From assembly GCA_006538405.1 (NCBI GenBank), contig BJKQ01000003.1, positions 1,736,001-1,800,000 on the forward strand: a stretch of 64,000 bases of DNA, written 5' to 3'. A program made the translations under genes and the position numbers. The notes under the pieces were generated by a model. It was not told where the DNA came from. It made no database searches and saw only the letters and a list, made by a program, of their open reading frames with translations. This stretch comes from Hansfordia pulvinata. Lineage: Eukaryota; Ascomycota; Sordariomycetes; Xylariales. Positions 12,434-24,888 of this stretch are shown piece by piece. Every line of letters begins with the position of its first letter. Position 1 is the first letter of the stretch.

Positions 12434-15400
12434 TTGCAGGGCAGAGGTCTCCATCGCTCTTGATGCCCATACTCGGACTCCTGACCTGTGCCTACCTTAC
12501 CTTAGGTACTCGTACAGACGATCTCCAGCCACTCGGAGGGCGGCACGTGACTTTTATCAGACCGATAACTTCGGTCCTCGCCAAAGTTTCGTTTCTGCGT
12601 TCCGAGGAACAGGTCCTGCGCCTGATATCTGCAATGCCTTCTCTTCCCGTGAGAGAGAAGTTCTTCGTCAGACAATAGTGTACTCCTACGCGGCCGACCT
12701 TCCGTGCAGCCGTGGATTGCTTGACTTGCGAGTGGGAGCCTCTCCAAGGGGGGCCCCTTCAACGTCCCTGTCCCCTGCGACCATCGGTCCGCGGCAGGCA
12801 GGTAGGTCCCTGGCATGCTCTGTAGATCAGCCACAGCCAGCTTGGCTGGAACTGGCCAAGGCAGACAGACAGACGCAGGAGAAAGAAGAGCCATCGTGGG
12901 CGTCTTGCAGGCAACCTTTCTTTCGACCATCCTCTAAAGAGGCTGGGGCCACACGGCACAACACGACATGACGCGGCATAAATTCGGCACGGCTGACCTT
13001 GCCGCTGCTTCGTGTGCTGCTTCAACGGCTTACTCGTTCGCTTGCTTGCCTGCCTGTTTGGCCCAGGGTCCGGTAGGGGTTCGAGGTCCTCGACACCCAC
13101 CGCCCAACGCAGCAGTGCCGACGCATCGCAGGCCGCCGGTGCCTCAGCGGCCCATCTGGCTCCGGGCTAGATCCATGCCGTCTTGCGGGGTTGCTAATGG
13201 CATCGGAGCCGCCGAAATCGCTGCGTGAGCTCGTACAAGCCAGGGTCTGCGCCGACTTGGCGCAACGGCAATCAGGGGGGTCGGTCGTAGGTTATAACCT
13301 CGAGCCCAATCCGCCTCGCAAACCTGTCAAGGAGAAAACAAGAAACTTCGCAAGCTGCAATGCAATCTCGTGCTGTCCTTGGTCGCCTTGCCCATATCCC
13401 TCCCATCTGTGCCCGGCGCGGCCTCGGCGATCCTCCCATCAATCAGCAGGGCACGCACGATACGATACGCACCCGGGTGGACAGGGATGGCAGCGGACAA
13501 GACGTGCAGTTTGGACCCCTGCGCCGGGCCAAGGTCCGGCCCTTCTAGAAGCACGCTGCCCATCCCCCGCGCAGACCGACCCGTGGGCAGTATGGCAGGG
13601 TGGTGGGGTGTCTATTCTTCTCCTCCGTGCCCAAGTTGGTCTGGGACTTGCCTTCACTGCGTCCCCTCTGTGATTGAACGTTTCTGGCGCGAGGCGGCCT
13701 TTCCGGCCTGGCCGCGGGGTGGCTTGAATCCTTCGACCGGCCCAGAAAGGTCGAGAACCAGCACGACAAAGTGGTGTTGCTGGTTCTGCCAAACAGGGAA
13801 TCGCAGGATACAATATCTGCGATTACGAGTATCGCGCGGGTCCCAGCGTTGAGCATTACTACAACTAATGAATTTGACACGGGGTGGTTTGTCTCGGATG
13901 TCGCCGTGGGGGTCGTCCAAGCCAGTCTCGTAATCATCCATCAGGCAACACTCTGTTTGTAGAAGCCAGAGCCTGCAGCAAGACGCAACGGCTCGCCTCA
14001 TGGAGGGCTGCAAACTCGGTTGCCCTCCTTTCGGGATGTGTCTAATAGGAGAAGTCGTCACAGAGCGAGCGAGGGCGGAGCAGCTTCCCGTGCTAGGCCG
14101 TTGGGAGATATTGCAGCTCGCTGTCTAGCCTTCACCGATGCGGTTGCCGTCACAGCATCAGTTCTGTCGCTTGCTTTCGGGAGTATCGCGCATCGCTAGC
14201 CGCGCGCCCTGGCACTCCCAGGAGCAGTTTGTCTTCGGTTCGAAGATTCACATCCAGCTACGCGACAAACATCCAACGCACTCTGATTGCCTACCTAAAG
14301 GGTCGAGGCTGACGGAAAGGCCCAAGACATACTTGTACGGACAAGAAGCTCCTTTGGCGATGACCGAGCAGATTCGCAGTGGAAATTATGTCTTAGCCGA
14401 GTGCGGGTGGCAGGGCGACGGCCTTTTGGCGAGCATTCCGGTCTGCCCTATAATCGCTTCTCAGCGGAGCACGGGTGCAGGACGGCAGCAGGGCGGGCAG
14501 CCATCGGTGGCCGCGGCGCGGGTGAGGAAGACGACCTGTCGAAAATCGCATGCAGTCAAGTCAGGGCAGGAAAAAGGAAACAACGACAGCGCGCTGCGAT
14601 TGCGGCAATCCTGGAGGCCACCCACCAGGCTTGTATATTTTGATCTGAAGAGTTCGTTTCCGGCACACCCACGCAGTCTGTCTTCTATCAAGCCGGATGA
14701 CTTGCGTTACATTGGCGGCTGTGATTGCAAACACAAATTGGATACAGTTCTGTTTGTTCTTATGGGCCGCGTCAGTATGTAGTTAGTGGGGTTATGGACC
14801 TACCTGGTAGCTGATGATGTCGAATCTTGATCAAATTCTGTTTGTTGCCAGCGATGTTTGTTCAATGTTAAGCGCCGCCTTGGTAGGTCAGTTCCCGATT
14901 GGTATCACCTGTGACCAAGGCAGGAACCTCCGACATGCTGCAAGCACCACTGGCACCCCGAGATCGCGACTGCCCCTCGCGCAAGCTGATGAAGATCGGG
15001 CATGGGAAAGAGCGCTGGTCGCCGCCAGTCCGCACCACCGGCGACACACACCCGTGAATGACCTGCTAGAGGTACGGATAGAAGCCAGAGGAGCACCTGG
15101 GCGCCGTCGGATGCTGCCATCTCCACCCATTCAATCCCATCCATCCGCTTCAGCCACGCCGCTGCGACCCTCCCAACCGTGAGGTACTCATTCGTATGCG
15201 TCGGCTGCTTGTGCTCATCGACCCGGCCCGACTCTTCCCCATGCACCGCGACGCATGCCACTCCATCATTCTGTTTGATTCGGTCGTCGTGCCCAGTTTG
15301 CCTGGCAGCGACCACTCAGCACTTGGCAGTGGTGGACTATCTCTGCCCTCGTCGCCCACGATACGAGTAACGACCTCTTCACCCCCAACCAGGCACGTCA

Positions 15401-15683
15401 GGCCGCGTCGCACCACGGTACGGCTTCACCATGCGTCTTGGTCGGGCCAGCACCTTTGCGATCAGATCCAGTCGGCCTGTTCTCTTCCCGCCCCAAGAGT
15501 CTCGTGACTGCGCCCCGCGGAGCCGGCCTTGACTGCCTGTCAGCAGGTAAGACCCCGGCGCTGTGAAACATCTATTGCAGGCTGGGCTCTGTGCCTCCAG
15601 CAATTGAATTGCGTACGAGCATTCGTACCGCTCTACTACCTTAGGTAGTCATCTGGACCCCACCGCCACTCCGTTTGTCGCGT

Positions 15684-18600
15684 ATGCCACCAAAGACGCG
15701 TCCGGCGCCCGCCGAGGGCGACCTCTCTTTGCGCTCTTCCGATGTCGCCGTCGCCAACGAGACCCTGCAGGCCTGGACGAGACCCTCGCGAAGGTACTCC
15801 TGGATGGGCACTGCTGCGCCCGTCCAGCCGTCCCGTCGCCGCTCTGTTGCTCAGCCTCCATCTCCATCCTCGCACAACCCGCCACATTCCGCAGCCCACT
15901 TCGAGCCGCTGCCTTCCGCGCCGTCGGAACTCGAGATGCCGCCCCTCAGCGCCGCCGAACGTTCGAGGAAGAAGCGGGCAGCCGACCTTGCCAAGGCGGA
16001 AGCCAACGCCAGACGCGAAGCTCACCAGAGCCAGGGCAGCTTCCGCGTCATCAGCGACGGCGGGCGGCTTACCCAAAGTCAACAAGGACAACGGCCCTCG
16101 GTCCCAGCTCAGCAACCTTGCACCGGTCCGACATCTCCATTGGCAGCATCACCTCAACAAGCAGCCCCGACAACTGTGAGCGGTTTTGACCGCCCCGGCG
16201 CATTTCCGGCAACTGCGCACGCTGGCCCTGCTTCTCCCGCGCCCTTGAGCCGTCGCCCTAGTGTTTCGCAGCTTTCGCCGCCTTTAAGCGACCAGAGCGT
16301 GTCTCGCCGCTCAAGCCAAGCCGCAAGAGATGGGACAACAGGAAACATTCTCGCGCCGAATATCATGACAAGTCAGGGCGCGTCGCCGATCTCCAGCACG
16401 CCTCAAGGCCCTTCGCCAGTCTTGAGTGCACCCCGTGCACTTTCAGGCTCTTTTCCCGTCCCAAATAGAAGGTCTTCGGGGCCCCAAGTTCAGACGCAGC
16501 TCCCTTCGCCGATAACTGGGCAGCAATCTCAGATATCCCCGGTGGCCGCTCAGTACATGCTTTCATCTCAAGACCAGATACGCCAGCAGCTGCAACAGCA
16601 GCAACAGCCGGTCTGCTTTCAGTATGGACTTGGGCAAGCCCCCGTAAATCAACCGCACAGGGAGCAGGAGGGTTCGCACCAACAAGGACCGTATCAGCAA
16701 CAGAACCAACAACAGCAACAGTCGATGCAGCAGCTTCATAGCCAGCAAGTGCAATTCCAGAGGTATTTTCAGCAGCAGCAGTTGCAACAACAATTGCAGC
16801 AACAGCAGCTACAGCAGCAGCAGGTGCAACAGCAGCTACAGCAGCAACAGCAGCTACAGCAGCAACAGCAGCAACAGCAGCAACAGCAGCAACAGCAGCA
16901 ACAGCAGCAACAGCAGCAGCAGGTGCAACAGCAGCAACAGCAGCAACAACCACCGACTGGGCAGACCATGCAACACGGCCAAAACCAGATCTATTCGAAC
17001 CAAGCGCTTTCACCGTCAACGAGTCACTATGGACAGCCTCAGGCCGAGTAAGTACTTCCTCGAATTTTTCGCGTTCAAGAACTTGGGCTGAAGGCTCATG
17101 CGGGGCTCTTTCACATACCTCACTGTATACCTCTCATCAAAGCTATATGCTGATGCCCTTTTAGACTCAACAATCCTGTCCCAGACAACCTCCTCGGCTG
17201 GTTTCGGCGGTCTTACGAAAGTCACATGAAGTCCTTGGGCCTCGTACGGACACAGTTGACCTTCGTTGAAAAAACGCGGTTCGATATTCTTCAGGAGGCA
17301 TGCGCAATTGGCGACCAACAATACATGACAATCCATCAGGTATTTTGCGCCTGGACTGTCGATTCTGAAGCGTTGAAGAGGTTAAATCTGTTCAACCCGG
17401 CAGAGCAACAAACCGTAGGCCGTGCCATTGAGCTACTGAACCAGGTTCTCGTGAGCAATGAGTACCTGGCCATAAGTCACAGACTCTGGTTTTCCCGCTT
17501 CCCGATGCCACTGGCCGATGTTCAGCCGGCTGTGATCGCTCACCAGGTAAAAAGTGCTCTTCTGCATATTGGGACCGGATGGGATTATTTCCTGCAAGCC
17601 ATGAAATCCCGAGTCTACCCCCCAACCGTGTCAGAGATGATGAACCACTTCAAGACGCATTCCCCCTTGCTCAACGCTTTCTCTTCAGGGCATTGCGTAG
17701 GGCGCTACTGTCCGATGAGCATGGCGGGGAGCAACTCGACCGCATATTCCATGGCAACCAGGTGGCTCTGTTCGACCAGTCATCCGGCTGCACGTGTATC
17801 CCGCCTGGGGTTGTGCCGAACACTTACCCTGCGACTGAGTTCGGGACGATTACCGCGTATCAGCAGTTGATTCAATCGGCTCGGAACAACATGCCGTCGC
17901 AACCCAACACCGTTCAACAGCCTCCGCCGCGTCATCCGCAGGCAGTGCCTGGGCAGCAGACAACCCACAATCCAACGCCATCTGACCTATCCCGGCAGGT
18001 TCCTCACATTCAGGCACAGCGGAACCCGACGCAGCCGCCTGCAGCACAGCAAACCACTGGTCCTCCCCGCCTAGAAGATCTTTTCTTTCGGCCGGCAAAC
18101 TATCAGATTCCTGTTATCAACCATCCCCGCACCCCTAGACAGGCAATGTTGGCATCGATCCACCAGGCGCATTTACACAGCCCTATCCTGCGACAGAAAG
18201 ACTTGTCCAACCCACAGAAGTTGTACCGTTCGGTCAAGACACTCGCGCTTGGGGCCGTCGCTGTCTTCCCAGGGAGCTCCCTGCAGACTTTCCAATTCGC
18301 CCTGTCACAGTCCGACCACGATCAGATCGCGAGGCAACAAACACCAGAAAACGAGTCTTTGCCCGTTGCTTTGGTTGCTAATCACAGCCTCTTCGTACGT
18401 TTTCGGTGCGCGTTTTTCTCGGCGAAGCAAGAATCGGTGGAAGAAGACGAGTGGGTGACGCGTCCCACGACTTGGCCCGAGCATATTTTCGTTGACTTCA
18501 ACGGCGACAGTCTGGGGATTCGTCGCAAAGCCCAGCATGGTAAAGATTTGCCTGTCGATGTATCATCACTTGCCAAGTGCGGTGACAACGTGCTTCAGGT

Positions 18601-19276
18601 CATGATACCCGCTGGGACGTCAATTCCCAAGGGACGGCAGCCATTCGTGGCCGTTGAGATAATCGAGGTTCTCGAACATGGCACGATTTTCGACATGGTG
18701 AAGTCGCAAGACGGCAAATCAGCAGCCGAGTCTCGAGAGTCAATACGCCAACGGCTTGTTGGCAACGGCGAGGACGATGATTTGATGGCGGTCGGGGATC
18801 TGAACGTCGACATCCGAGACCAGATTAGCAAGTGCGGTTTCACAACGCCAGTTAGGGGCGAGAAGTGCACGCATATGGAGTGTTTTGATCTCGATATATG
18901 GCTCGGCAGTCGTGGCAGAAGGACCATCCAGTGCGTGTGTGGGACAGGACTGGGTTGCGAGAGATGCAAGGAACCCTGCTTCACTGACGGGTGGAGCTGC
19001 CCCTGCGAAGGCTGTCCGTGTGATGCCCGGCCAAAGAGCCTGCGCATTGATCGGTTCTTTGCCGAAGTCCACGACTTCTTGGTCGAAAACAACCAAATGC
19101 GTGTTAAGACCATCACGGTGGACGCCGACGGCGCATGGAAGCCACAGGAGCCACCCGCCGCCGACAGCGACGACGATACCGAAATCGATGATGAGGAAAC
19201 GATTGCCACCGCGGCAGCCCAGCTCTCGAGGCGGACAGAACCTCCGACAGGACAGCATGTCATCGAAATTGACTAG
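15684..19276 (+). CDS. Large polyglutamine protein with SP-RING/MIZ-type zinc domain (frameshifted in assembly)
   Basis: Candidate SUMO E3 ligase or transcriptional coregulator of the PIAS/Zimp (MIZ zinc finger) type; the function is inferred from the domain only. Exon 1 is 15684-17047 and exon 2 is 17165-19276. The reading frame changes once inside exon 2, near the C-run at 17662-17666. With one missing base counted there the total is 1158 residues and the flanking protein reads on smoothly (FKTHSPL then AQRFLFRALRRALL). Order: basic Ser/Pro-rich N-terminus with an ERSRKKRAADLAKAEANAR helix, a long glutamine-rich tract (~residues 300-450), a helical central region, a region resembling what precedes the SP-RING in PIAS proteins (~810-960), and the SP-RING at ~1005-1085 (KCGFTTPVRGEKCTHMECFD ... 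CPCDARPKSLRIDRF). The zinc domain carries many extra cysteines. The tail is acidic (DSDDDTEIDDEE, a possible SUMO-interaction environment). The start is the first ATG in frame; 15675 is TTG. Confidence 0.75.
16770..16956 (+). repeat. CAG/CAA tract encoding polyglutamine
   Basis: Interrupted CAG/CAA repeats, mixed with a few CTA and GTG codons, encode an almost pure glutamine stretch in the SP-RING protein. The CAA interruptions and in-frame coding suggest selection for glutamine rather than a pure unstable CAG array. Confidence 0.85.
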
Positions 19277-21321
19277 GAGGCCAGGCGATGACTACCTTTC
19301 CTGGGGTCGGCCAGTTGGCCAGAACAAGGACGGTATTATGAGGTGTCGCTAGGCGCACCACCAAACTGATAGTTTCGCTCACACTTGCTTCGTTTCACTT
19401 TCCCGGGCGGAAGCGTGGCGTTTTTAGAGAAAGGTAGCCTGGCGTCCATGGTAAATGTACTGCTTTGCCGATTGGCATGGCCGAGTTAAATAGTAATGGA
19501 GAAAAATTTCCACACTAAACGTCTTTGCAGTTGCACAGGGGGCTGCGTCCTCAACTTCCGCTGAAGCTTGGACATGGGTCAGATCGCAGGGTATCTGTTG
19601 TTTCGGTCGTGGAGCAGTGGCGGGCAAACTCTATGCCTCGTTTCCTTGTATAGCCCTGGATCTGTATCTTCTCCAGTCTTAACTTGGCTGTCTTTCCCAT
19701 TTATAAGCGTCGCTCACGAAGCAGAGCGTCAGGCCAAATAGTAAGGACTCGACATGGGCAGCCTAGCCCGCAGCCACGGCCAGTGGTTGAAGGCTGACTG
19801 CTACCCTCGAGTGCGGTAGCCACTGCGATAGTTTCATGGTGTGTTGTCGAGAATATCACAAAAACTCCGACTTGCGAGGCAAGGTGAGTTGTGAGACCGA
19901 CCGCGCTGAGCGATCACTCAGTCTGTGATGCACACGGATGCGGGTCACGAAAAGCGTCGAAAGAGCCGCAGGGACAAAGAGACAGAGACCCCTGTCTTGT
20001 CGAAAACACATAGCGTCATTCCGGTGGGTTCGGGTAGGCTCCTTTTTTTTTTCTTGTACTACCCGATGCGCTTGGTCGGGGGCGGAGATGATATCATCGG
20101 GCGTTGCGATGTAAGGTGGGCGGCGGGAGGAGCACGAGATGTGGGCTTCTTGCCAGCTTTTGAAGGGGTGCTTCTCTAAATTCCCCCTCCTTCCCATATT
20201 TCGCTGTGGGCCTGTCGTGGTGGTGAACGGGTCCTTATAGACCAGGATAGAAAGCATCGCAAAGCATCGCAAAGCACTGGGTCTGTGGCCCCCCTGCCCT
20301 TTTTTTCTATCTGCTACTGAGTGCATTGTCGCGTCGTTCTCATCGAGAAGCTACGAGCCTGGGCGCAGCTTGGCCGTCAGGGTCATTGTGGGAAACCAGC
20401 GTCAGGCCAGCAATCCGATTGACCGAGTACATGTCGGCAGACGTGCCGCAGACGGGGAACACGACACAAAGACAAAGAGAATTCGGTATGCGCAAGCAGG
20501 CGAACAGCAAGCAACAAGCGAGCACGCCCGGATGACGATGGTCGTGCAACAGCCCACAGGCCAGTCCGCCAGCCGGTTCCGCCCAGGTGGCCATCATTGC
20601 ACGTCTCGGATCGTGTCGTGACTGGAACTTGTGGCTGGGCCCGACGATCACGAATGCTGGCGAGCCCGCTGCACCTACTGTCGCGTGGTGATGCTGACGA
20701 TGCTGTGCTGTCTTTCTCGTGGTGAAGACAGCCTGGAGGCGGCATCTGGTGCCCCTCTATTAAGGGTTGATAAGCTTAAAAAAGATATCGGCCGGGGCGA
20801 GCTGGCGGCGTGACGACGATCTTCGATGCCCCGCGATGCGGTTTTGGGAGCTACCCGAGAGTACATGAGGTGGGCGCCGGCTGCCCGGTTGAGGTTGGTG
20901 GTTTTGCTGCCATGGCCTGTACCGGCTCGTACTCCGACACAAGACAAACACAGGGACAGACACCGCGGGACAGGCACGCAAAGTGGGAACCCGCAGAGGG
21001 AAGCCGCGAGGGAGAGGAGCGGCACGTCACTGCCCCGCCATCACCTACCTGGACTCCCGTCGGCTCGACTCGACTCGTCTTGTCTTGTTCTGTGTCGACC
21101 CGTCTCGTCTCGTCTCGTCTCGTCTCGTCCCATCTCCTATCCGTCCCCTCACTGCTTTTGCATTGCAGGCGGACATCAGAAAAAGCTGCTTCAACCCCAA
21201 GAACCCCTTCAGCATCTCGACATCACGGTTGACCCATCAATCCATCGTCCCCTCTCCTGCTGCCTACCTTATCCTGCCTCAACATCCCGCCTTCCCCCCA
21301 CCTCCCCTTCTCGCTCCCACC
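19277..21321. other. Intergenic; trehalase promoter and leader
   Basis: Holds the 3' end of the SP-RING gene and, from about 20.8 kb, the presumed trehalase upstream region with CT-rich leader sequence. Several CCCCT/AGGGG stress-element-like pentamers are present (for example near 20,753 and 21,250), but such short motifs are weak evidence. No gene is recognised. Confidence 0.45.
21101..21129 (+). repeat. CGTCT pentamer repeat
   Basis: Five tandem CGTCT copies, preceded by degenerate CGACT and TGTCT units, in the CT-rich leader region about 200 bases upstream of the trehalase start. Confidence 0.8.
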
Positions 21322-23618
21322 ATGGCCGACGCGGCTGGCTCGGGCACTGGCTCGACCGCCCCGCGCGGCGATCGCAGGTTCAGCGATGAGTCGGGCGTCT
21401 TCGCCGACGCCCAGACCTACTACACCTCGGACGACCGCCACCTCAATCTCAACCGCCGCCGCCACAACACCTTCTCCCAGGAGACCCTGCCCCCCAGTTC
21501 CGCAAGCTCGCCCTCAACGAGCCTCACCGCCGCGGCAGCCACGACGAGGCCACCCAGCCCCACTCCAAGAAGTTCCTCGTCGATGTCGACAGCACCCTCG
21601 AGAGCCTCCAGGCCCAGGAGGACACCGACGGCAACATGCAGATCACCATTGAGGACACAGGCCCAAGGTCATCTCCCTTCCCACCGCCGAGTCGGACGGC
21701 TACAACCGCTTCGACATCCGCGGCACCTACATGCTCTCCAACCTGCTCCAGGAGCTCTACATGGCCAAGGAGTACGGCCGCAAGCAGGTCATCCTCGACA
21801 TTGGCCGCCTCAACGAGAATCCCGTCAGCCGCCTGTCGCGCCTCATCAAGACCCAGTTCTGGAAGCGCCTCACCCGCCGCATCGACGCCTCTACCATCGA
21901 GGTCGCCGCCAAGGACCCCAAGGACTGGACCGACGACCCTAGGCCTCGCATCTACATTCCCCACGCCGCCACCGAGCAGCTCGACTACTACAACAAGATT
22001 GCCCGCGACTACCCCGACCTCCGCCTGGATGTCCAGCAGCTTCCCGAAATCATTACGCCGGACCTGGTCTGCAACATGAACGACAAGCCCGGCCTACTGG
22101 CCACGGCCATGGAGGACTACACCGACCCTAAGACTGGAGAGAAGTCTCTCCGGGGTATCCCCTTTGTTGTGCCGGGTGGCCGTTTCAACGAGCTGTACGG
22201 CTGGGATAGTTACATGACTGCGCTTGGTCTCCTTGCCAACGATGAAGTCTACCTCGCCAAGTGCCTTGTCATCAACTTCTGCTTTTGCATTCGTCACTAC
22301 GGCAAGATCCTCAACGCGACTCGATCGTACTACCTGTGCCGCTCCCAGCCTCCCTTCCTGACCGATCTGGCCCTCCGCGTCTACGAAAGAATCAAGCACG
22401 AGCCCGACGCAAAGGAGTTCCTGCGTACGGCCATGCTGGCCGCCATCAAAGAGTACCACTCGGTCTGGACGGCCGAGCCACGACTGGACCCGGTCACGGG
22501 GCTGTCGAGGTATCGCCCCGAGGGCAAAGGCGTTCCGCCCGAGACGGAGCCCTCCCACTTTGTTCATGTTTTGGAGCCCTACGCCAAGAAGCACGGCATG
22601 ACCTTCGAGCAGTTTGTCAGAGCCTACAACCACGGCGACGTGGTGGAGCCTGAGCTCGACGACTACTTCTTGCACGACCGAGCCGTCCGTGAGTCTGGTC
22701 ACGACACGTCCTACCGCCTAGAGCGAGTCTGCGCCGACTTGGCCACCATCGATCTCAACTCGCTGCTCTTCAAGTACGAGGTGGACATTGCCCGCACAAT
22801 CCACACCGTGTTCGGCGACAAGCTCGAAGTCCCGGCCGAGTTCTGCACCGGGGACATGACCCCTGGCCATGTGCAAGTGTCGGCCGAGTGGGACCGGAGG
22901 TGGAAGCGCCGTCGCGCCGTCATGAACAAGCTGATGTGGAACGAGGAGAAGGGCATGTACTTTGATTACAACACGGCCACCAAGGAGCAGTGCACGTACG
23001 AGTCATGCACCACGTTCTGGTCCCTGTGGGCAGGGCTGCCCGACCCGGAGCGCGCCCGCAGGGTGGTTGATGCGGCCATTCCCAAGTTCGAGGCATACGG
23101 CGGGCTGGTCTCCGGGACTGAAGAGTCGCGGGGCGAGGTTGGCCTGGATCGGCCTAACCGCCAGTGGGACTACCCGTTCGGGTGGGCACCACAGCAGCTG
23201 CTGGCCTGGGCAGGCTTGGAGCGGTACGGATACCGGGACCTGGCGCAGAAGCTGGCGTATAAATGGTGCTTCATGATCACCAAGGCCTTTTTCGACTTCA
23301 ACGGCGTCGTGGTGGAGAAGTACGACGTGACTCGGCCGATCGACCCTCACCGCGTGGATGCCGAGTACGGGAACCAGGGAACCGACTTCAAGGGCGTGGC
23401 CAAGGAAGGGTAAGTCTCACCAGGCTCCATGGGCGTTCATCTTAGGGCACTTACTAACCGGCGACGACAGATTTGGCTGGGTCAACGCCAGCTACGTATA
23501 CGGCCTTGAGCTGATCAACATGGAGATGAAGCGGGCCTTGGGCACGCTGACGCCCTACGACAGCTTCGAGAGAGCCCAGGTAGCCAAAGAAGAAAAGCTG
23601 CTGCAAGGGTTGTCGTGA
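21322..23618 (+). CDS. Neutral trehalase, GH37 (two assembly frameshifts)
   Basis: Cytosolic trehalase that hydrolyses trehalose to two glucose molecules, mobilising the reserve and stress sugar. The intron is 23410-23470. Two single-base losses interrupt the N-terminal part: at the C-run 21490-21495 and at 21662-21664. With both counted the product is 745 residues, the usual length for fungal neutral trehalases. Both trehalase signatures are intact: [15 protein letters not shown] (~284) and [10 protein letters not shown] (~615). The N-terminus holds probable protein kinase A sites (RRRHNTF ~47, RRGSHD ~70) and the EF-hand-like [12 protein letters not shown] (~102-114), typical of the kinase- and calcium-regulated neutral enzymes and absent from acid trehalases. 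There is no signal peptide. The segment carrying the RRGS and calcium motifs lies exactly between the two frameshifts, so automatic annotation would drop or scramble it. I consider the gene functional. Confidence 0.93.
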
Positions 23619-24072
23619 GCATGAGAGCGGACGCCGGCGCATACTTGCTTTCGTGTGTGACAACATCGGCATCATACAGGGTGTGGAAACATGACCGGGC
23701 TAAGAAGTGAATAGATGCACAGCTCGAAACGGCAGACGGCCAGCGTGGCCGAGCTTGTCCCCGAAAGCGAGCCACCTTGGAACGGAAAAGAACCTAGAAT
23801 AGAGTAGACTAGGTCACGGGTCGTGGGCTCATCGTCGAAGTGGCGCGAAAGGGCGTGTGGCGCAGGGCTCGAGCTCAGAGCGACGGCTGGCCAAGGAACC
23901 GAGCGGGAAGGGCATAGATATGGGCATGGCGTGGAACACGGCAGCGAGCATTGCGAAGTCGTGAGGCCGACGACGGTGCGAGGAAGCTTTTTGCGCGCGA
24001 GTCGCGAGATGGATGGACATGTCAGAGAGAGTAGAGAGGTTTTCATGTGAAAGGGAAGGCGCCCAGAAAGCC

Positions 24073-24099
24073 GGGGGGGGGGGGGGGGGGGGGGGGGGG
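24073..24099 (+). repeat. Poly-G run (27 G)
   Basis: Longest mononucleotide run in the window, about 450 bases downstream of the trehalase stop. Confidence 0.9.
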
Positions 24100-24490
24100 T
24101 GGCAAGTGGGCGGCTCGGCCGGGAGCCGAGGCCCAGGCGAAGGGCCGGGGCGGGAAGCAGGTGATTTGGACCCAGTCACTCCCTGAATATCGATCTACAA
24201 GGTACCACGATGCGACGCGACGCGAAGAGAAGAAGCATTGCCACATGCGGTGGCGTTTCCTGGCAACCGACCTGACTCCCATTGGATGCTTGAATTTGGT
24301 GCGGCTGTTGGTACTTGGCTCATGCGTGAGGGGGAGATGGGTGTGAGGTACGTTTAGGTTGCGAGCCGAGCGCAAGGACGAGCGGACGTGGAAGGATTGG
24401 CGTTTCCTTTCCCTTGACCCGTGCGGCGCGTCACGTCACTGGCCGGCGGCCCTTGGACCGTGGACACCGGACACCGGACCCGGCTCGGGT

Positions 24491-24515
24491 TGGGCTGGGC
24501 TGGGCTGGGCTGGGC
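24491..24515 (+). repeat. TGGGC pentamer repeat, five copies
   Basis: Five perfect tandem copies in intergenic DNA. Confidence 0.85.
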
Positions 24516-24852
24516 TAATTGTCTGGTGCAAAGTTAGGGGGTGTGGTCTCGCATCAGCTTTCACATGCCACGTTGGAGGCTTAGGAGGTAGGTACCTGCG
24601 CTGCGTACCTCGCTCTGTCTGTCTGTGCAGGAGACTCGGACGGTTGGGATTGCAGGACGCATTTAACAGATAGTCTTGGAACACAGGACAGCCCCTTGAA
24701 GCTGCTTCCAACATTGATCAAAGGTTGGATCTGGGATGAGCCGGATGTTGCGTCAACCATTCCGTCATGCAGAGATGGGGGTCACTGGAGCTTGGGGGGG
24801 GCGGTTAATGAGTGAGCCAAGTTGGGCAGCCGGGCGGACGGGGAAGCGGGAC

Positions 24853-24888
24853 AGAGACAGAGGCAGAGGCAGAGGCAGAGGCAGAGAG
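24853..24888 (+). repeat. AGAGGC-type hexamer repeat
   Basis: Tandem GAGGCA units, about four perfect copies flanked by degenerate AGAGAC units, in intergenic DNA. Confidence 0.7.

Larger units (their letters stand above)
8628..15683. other. 7 kb intergenic stretch without a supported gene
   Basis: Contains the Boi-like promoter side (8.6-9.3 kb, with a GGA-rich tract near 9,012-9,041), two long poly-G runs and several copies of the TACGAGTA/TACTCGTA motif. The longest open frames (10,285-10,929 and 14,138-14,782) show no recognisable domain, overlap competing frames on the other strand and are not credible as they stand. This is unusually long for a gene-dense fungal region. Unannotated RNA, or a gene hidden by base-deletion errors, cannot be excluded. 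Confidence 0.45.

Noticed and set aside
13060..13110. tRNA-like GGTTCGA sequence
   Set aside because: No 5-base T-arm, no acceptor or anticodon arms could be folded around it.
14138..14782. Open frame of 214 codons on the plus strand
   Set aside because: No recognisable motif, no clear leader or intron structure; treated as chance.
16363..17019. Poly-Ala/Val minus-strand frame opposite the glutamine tract
   Set aside because: Shadow of CAG/CAA repeats; the plus strand carries the coherent domain protein.
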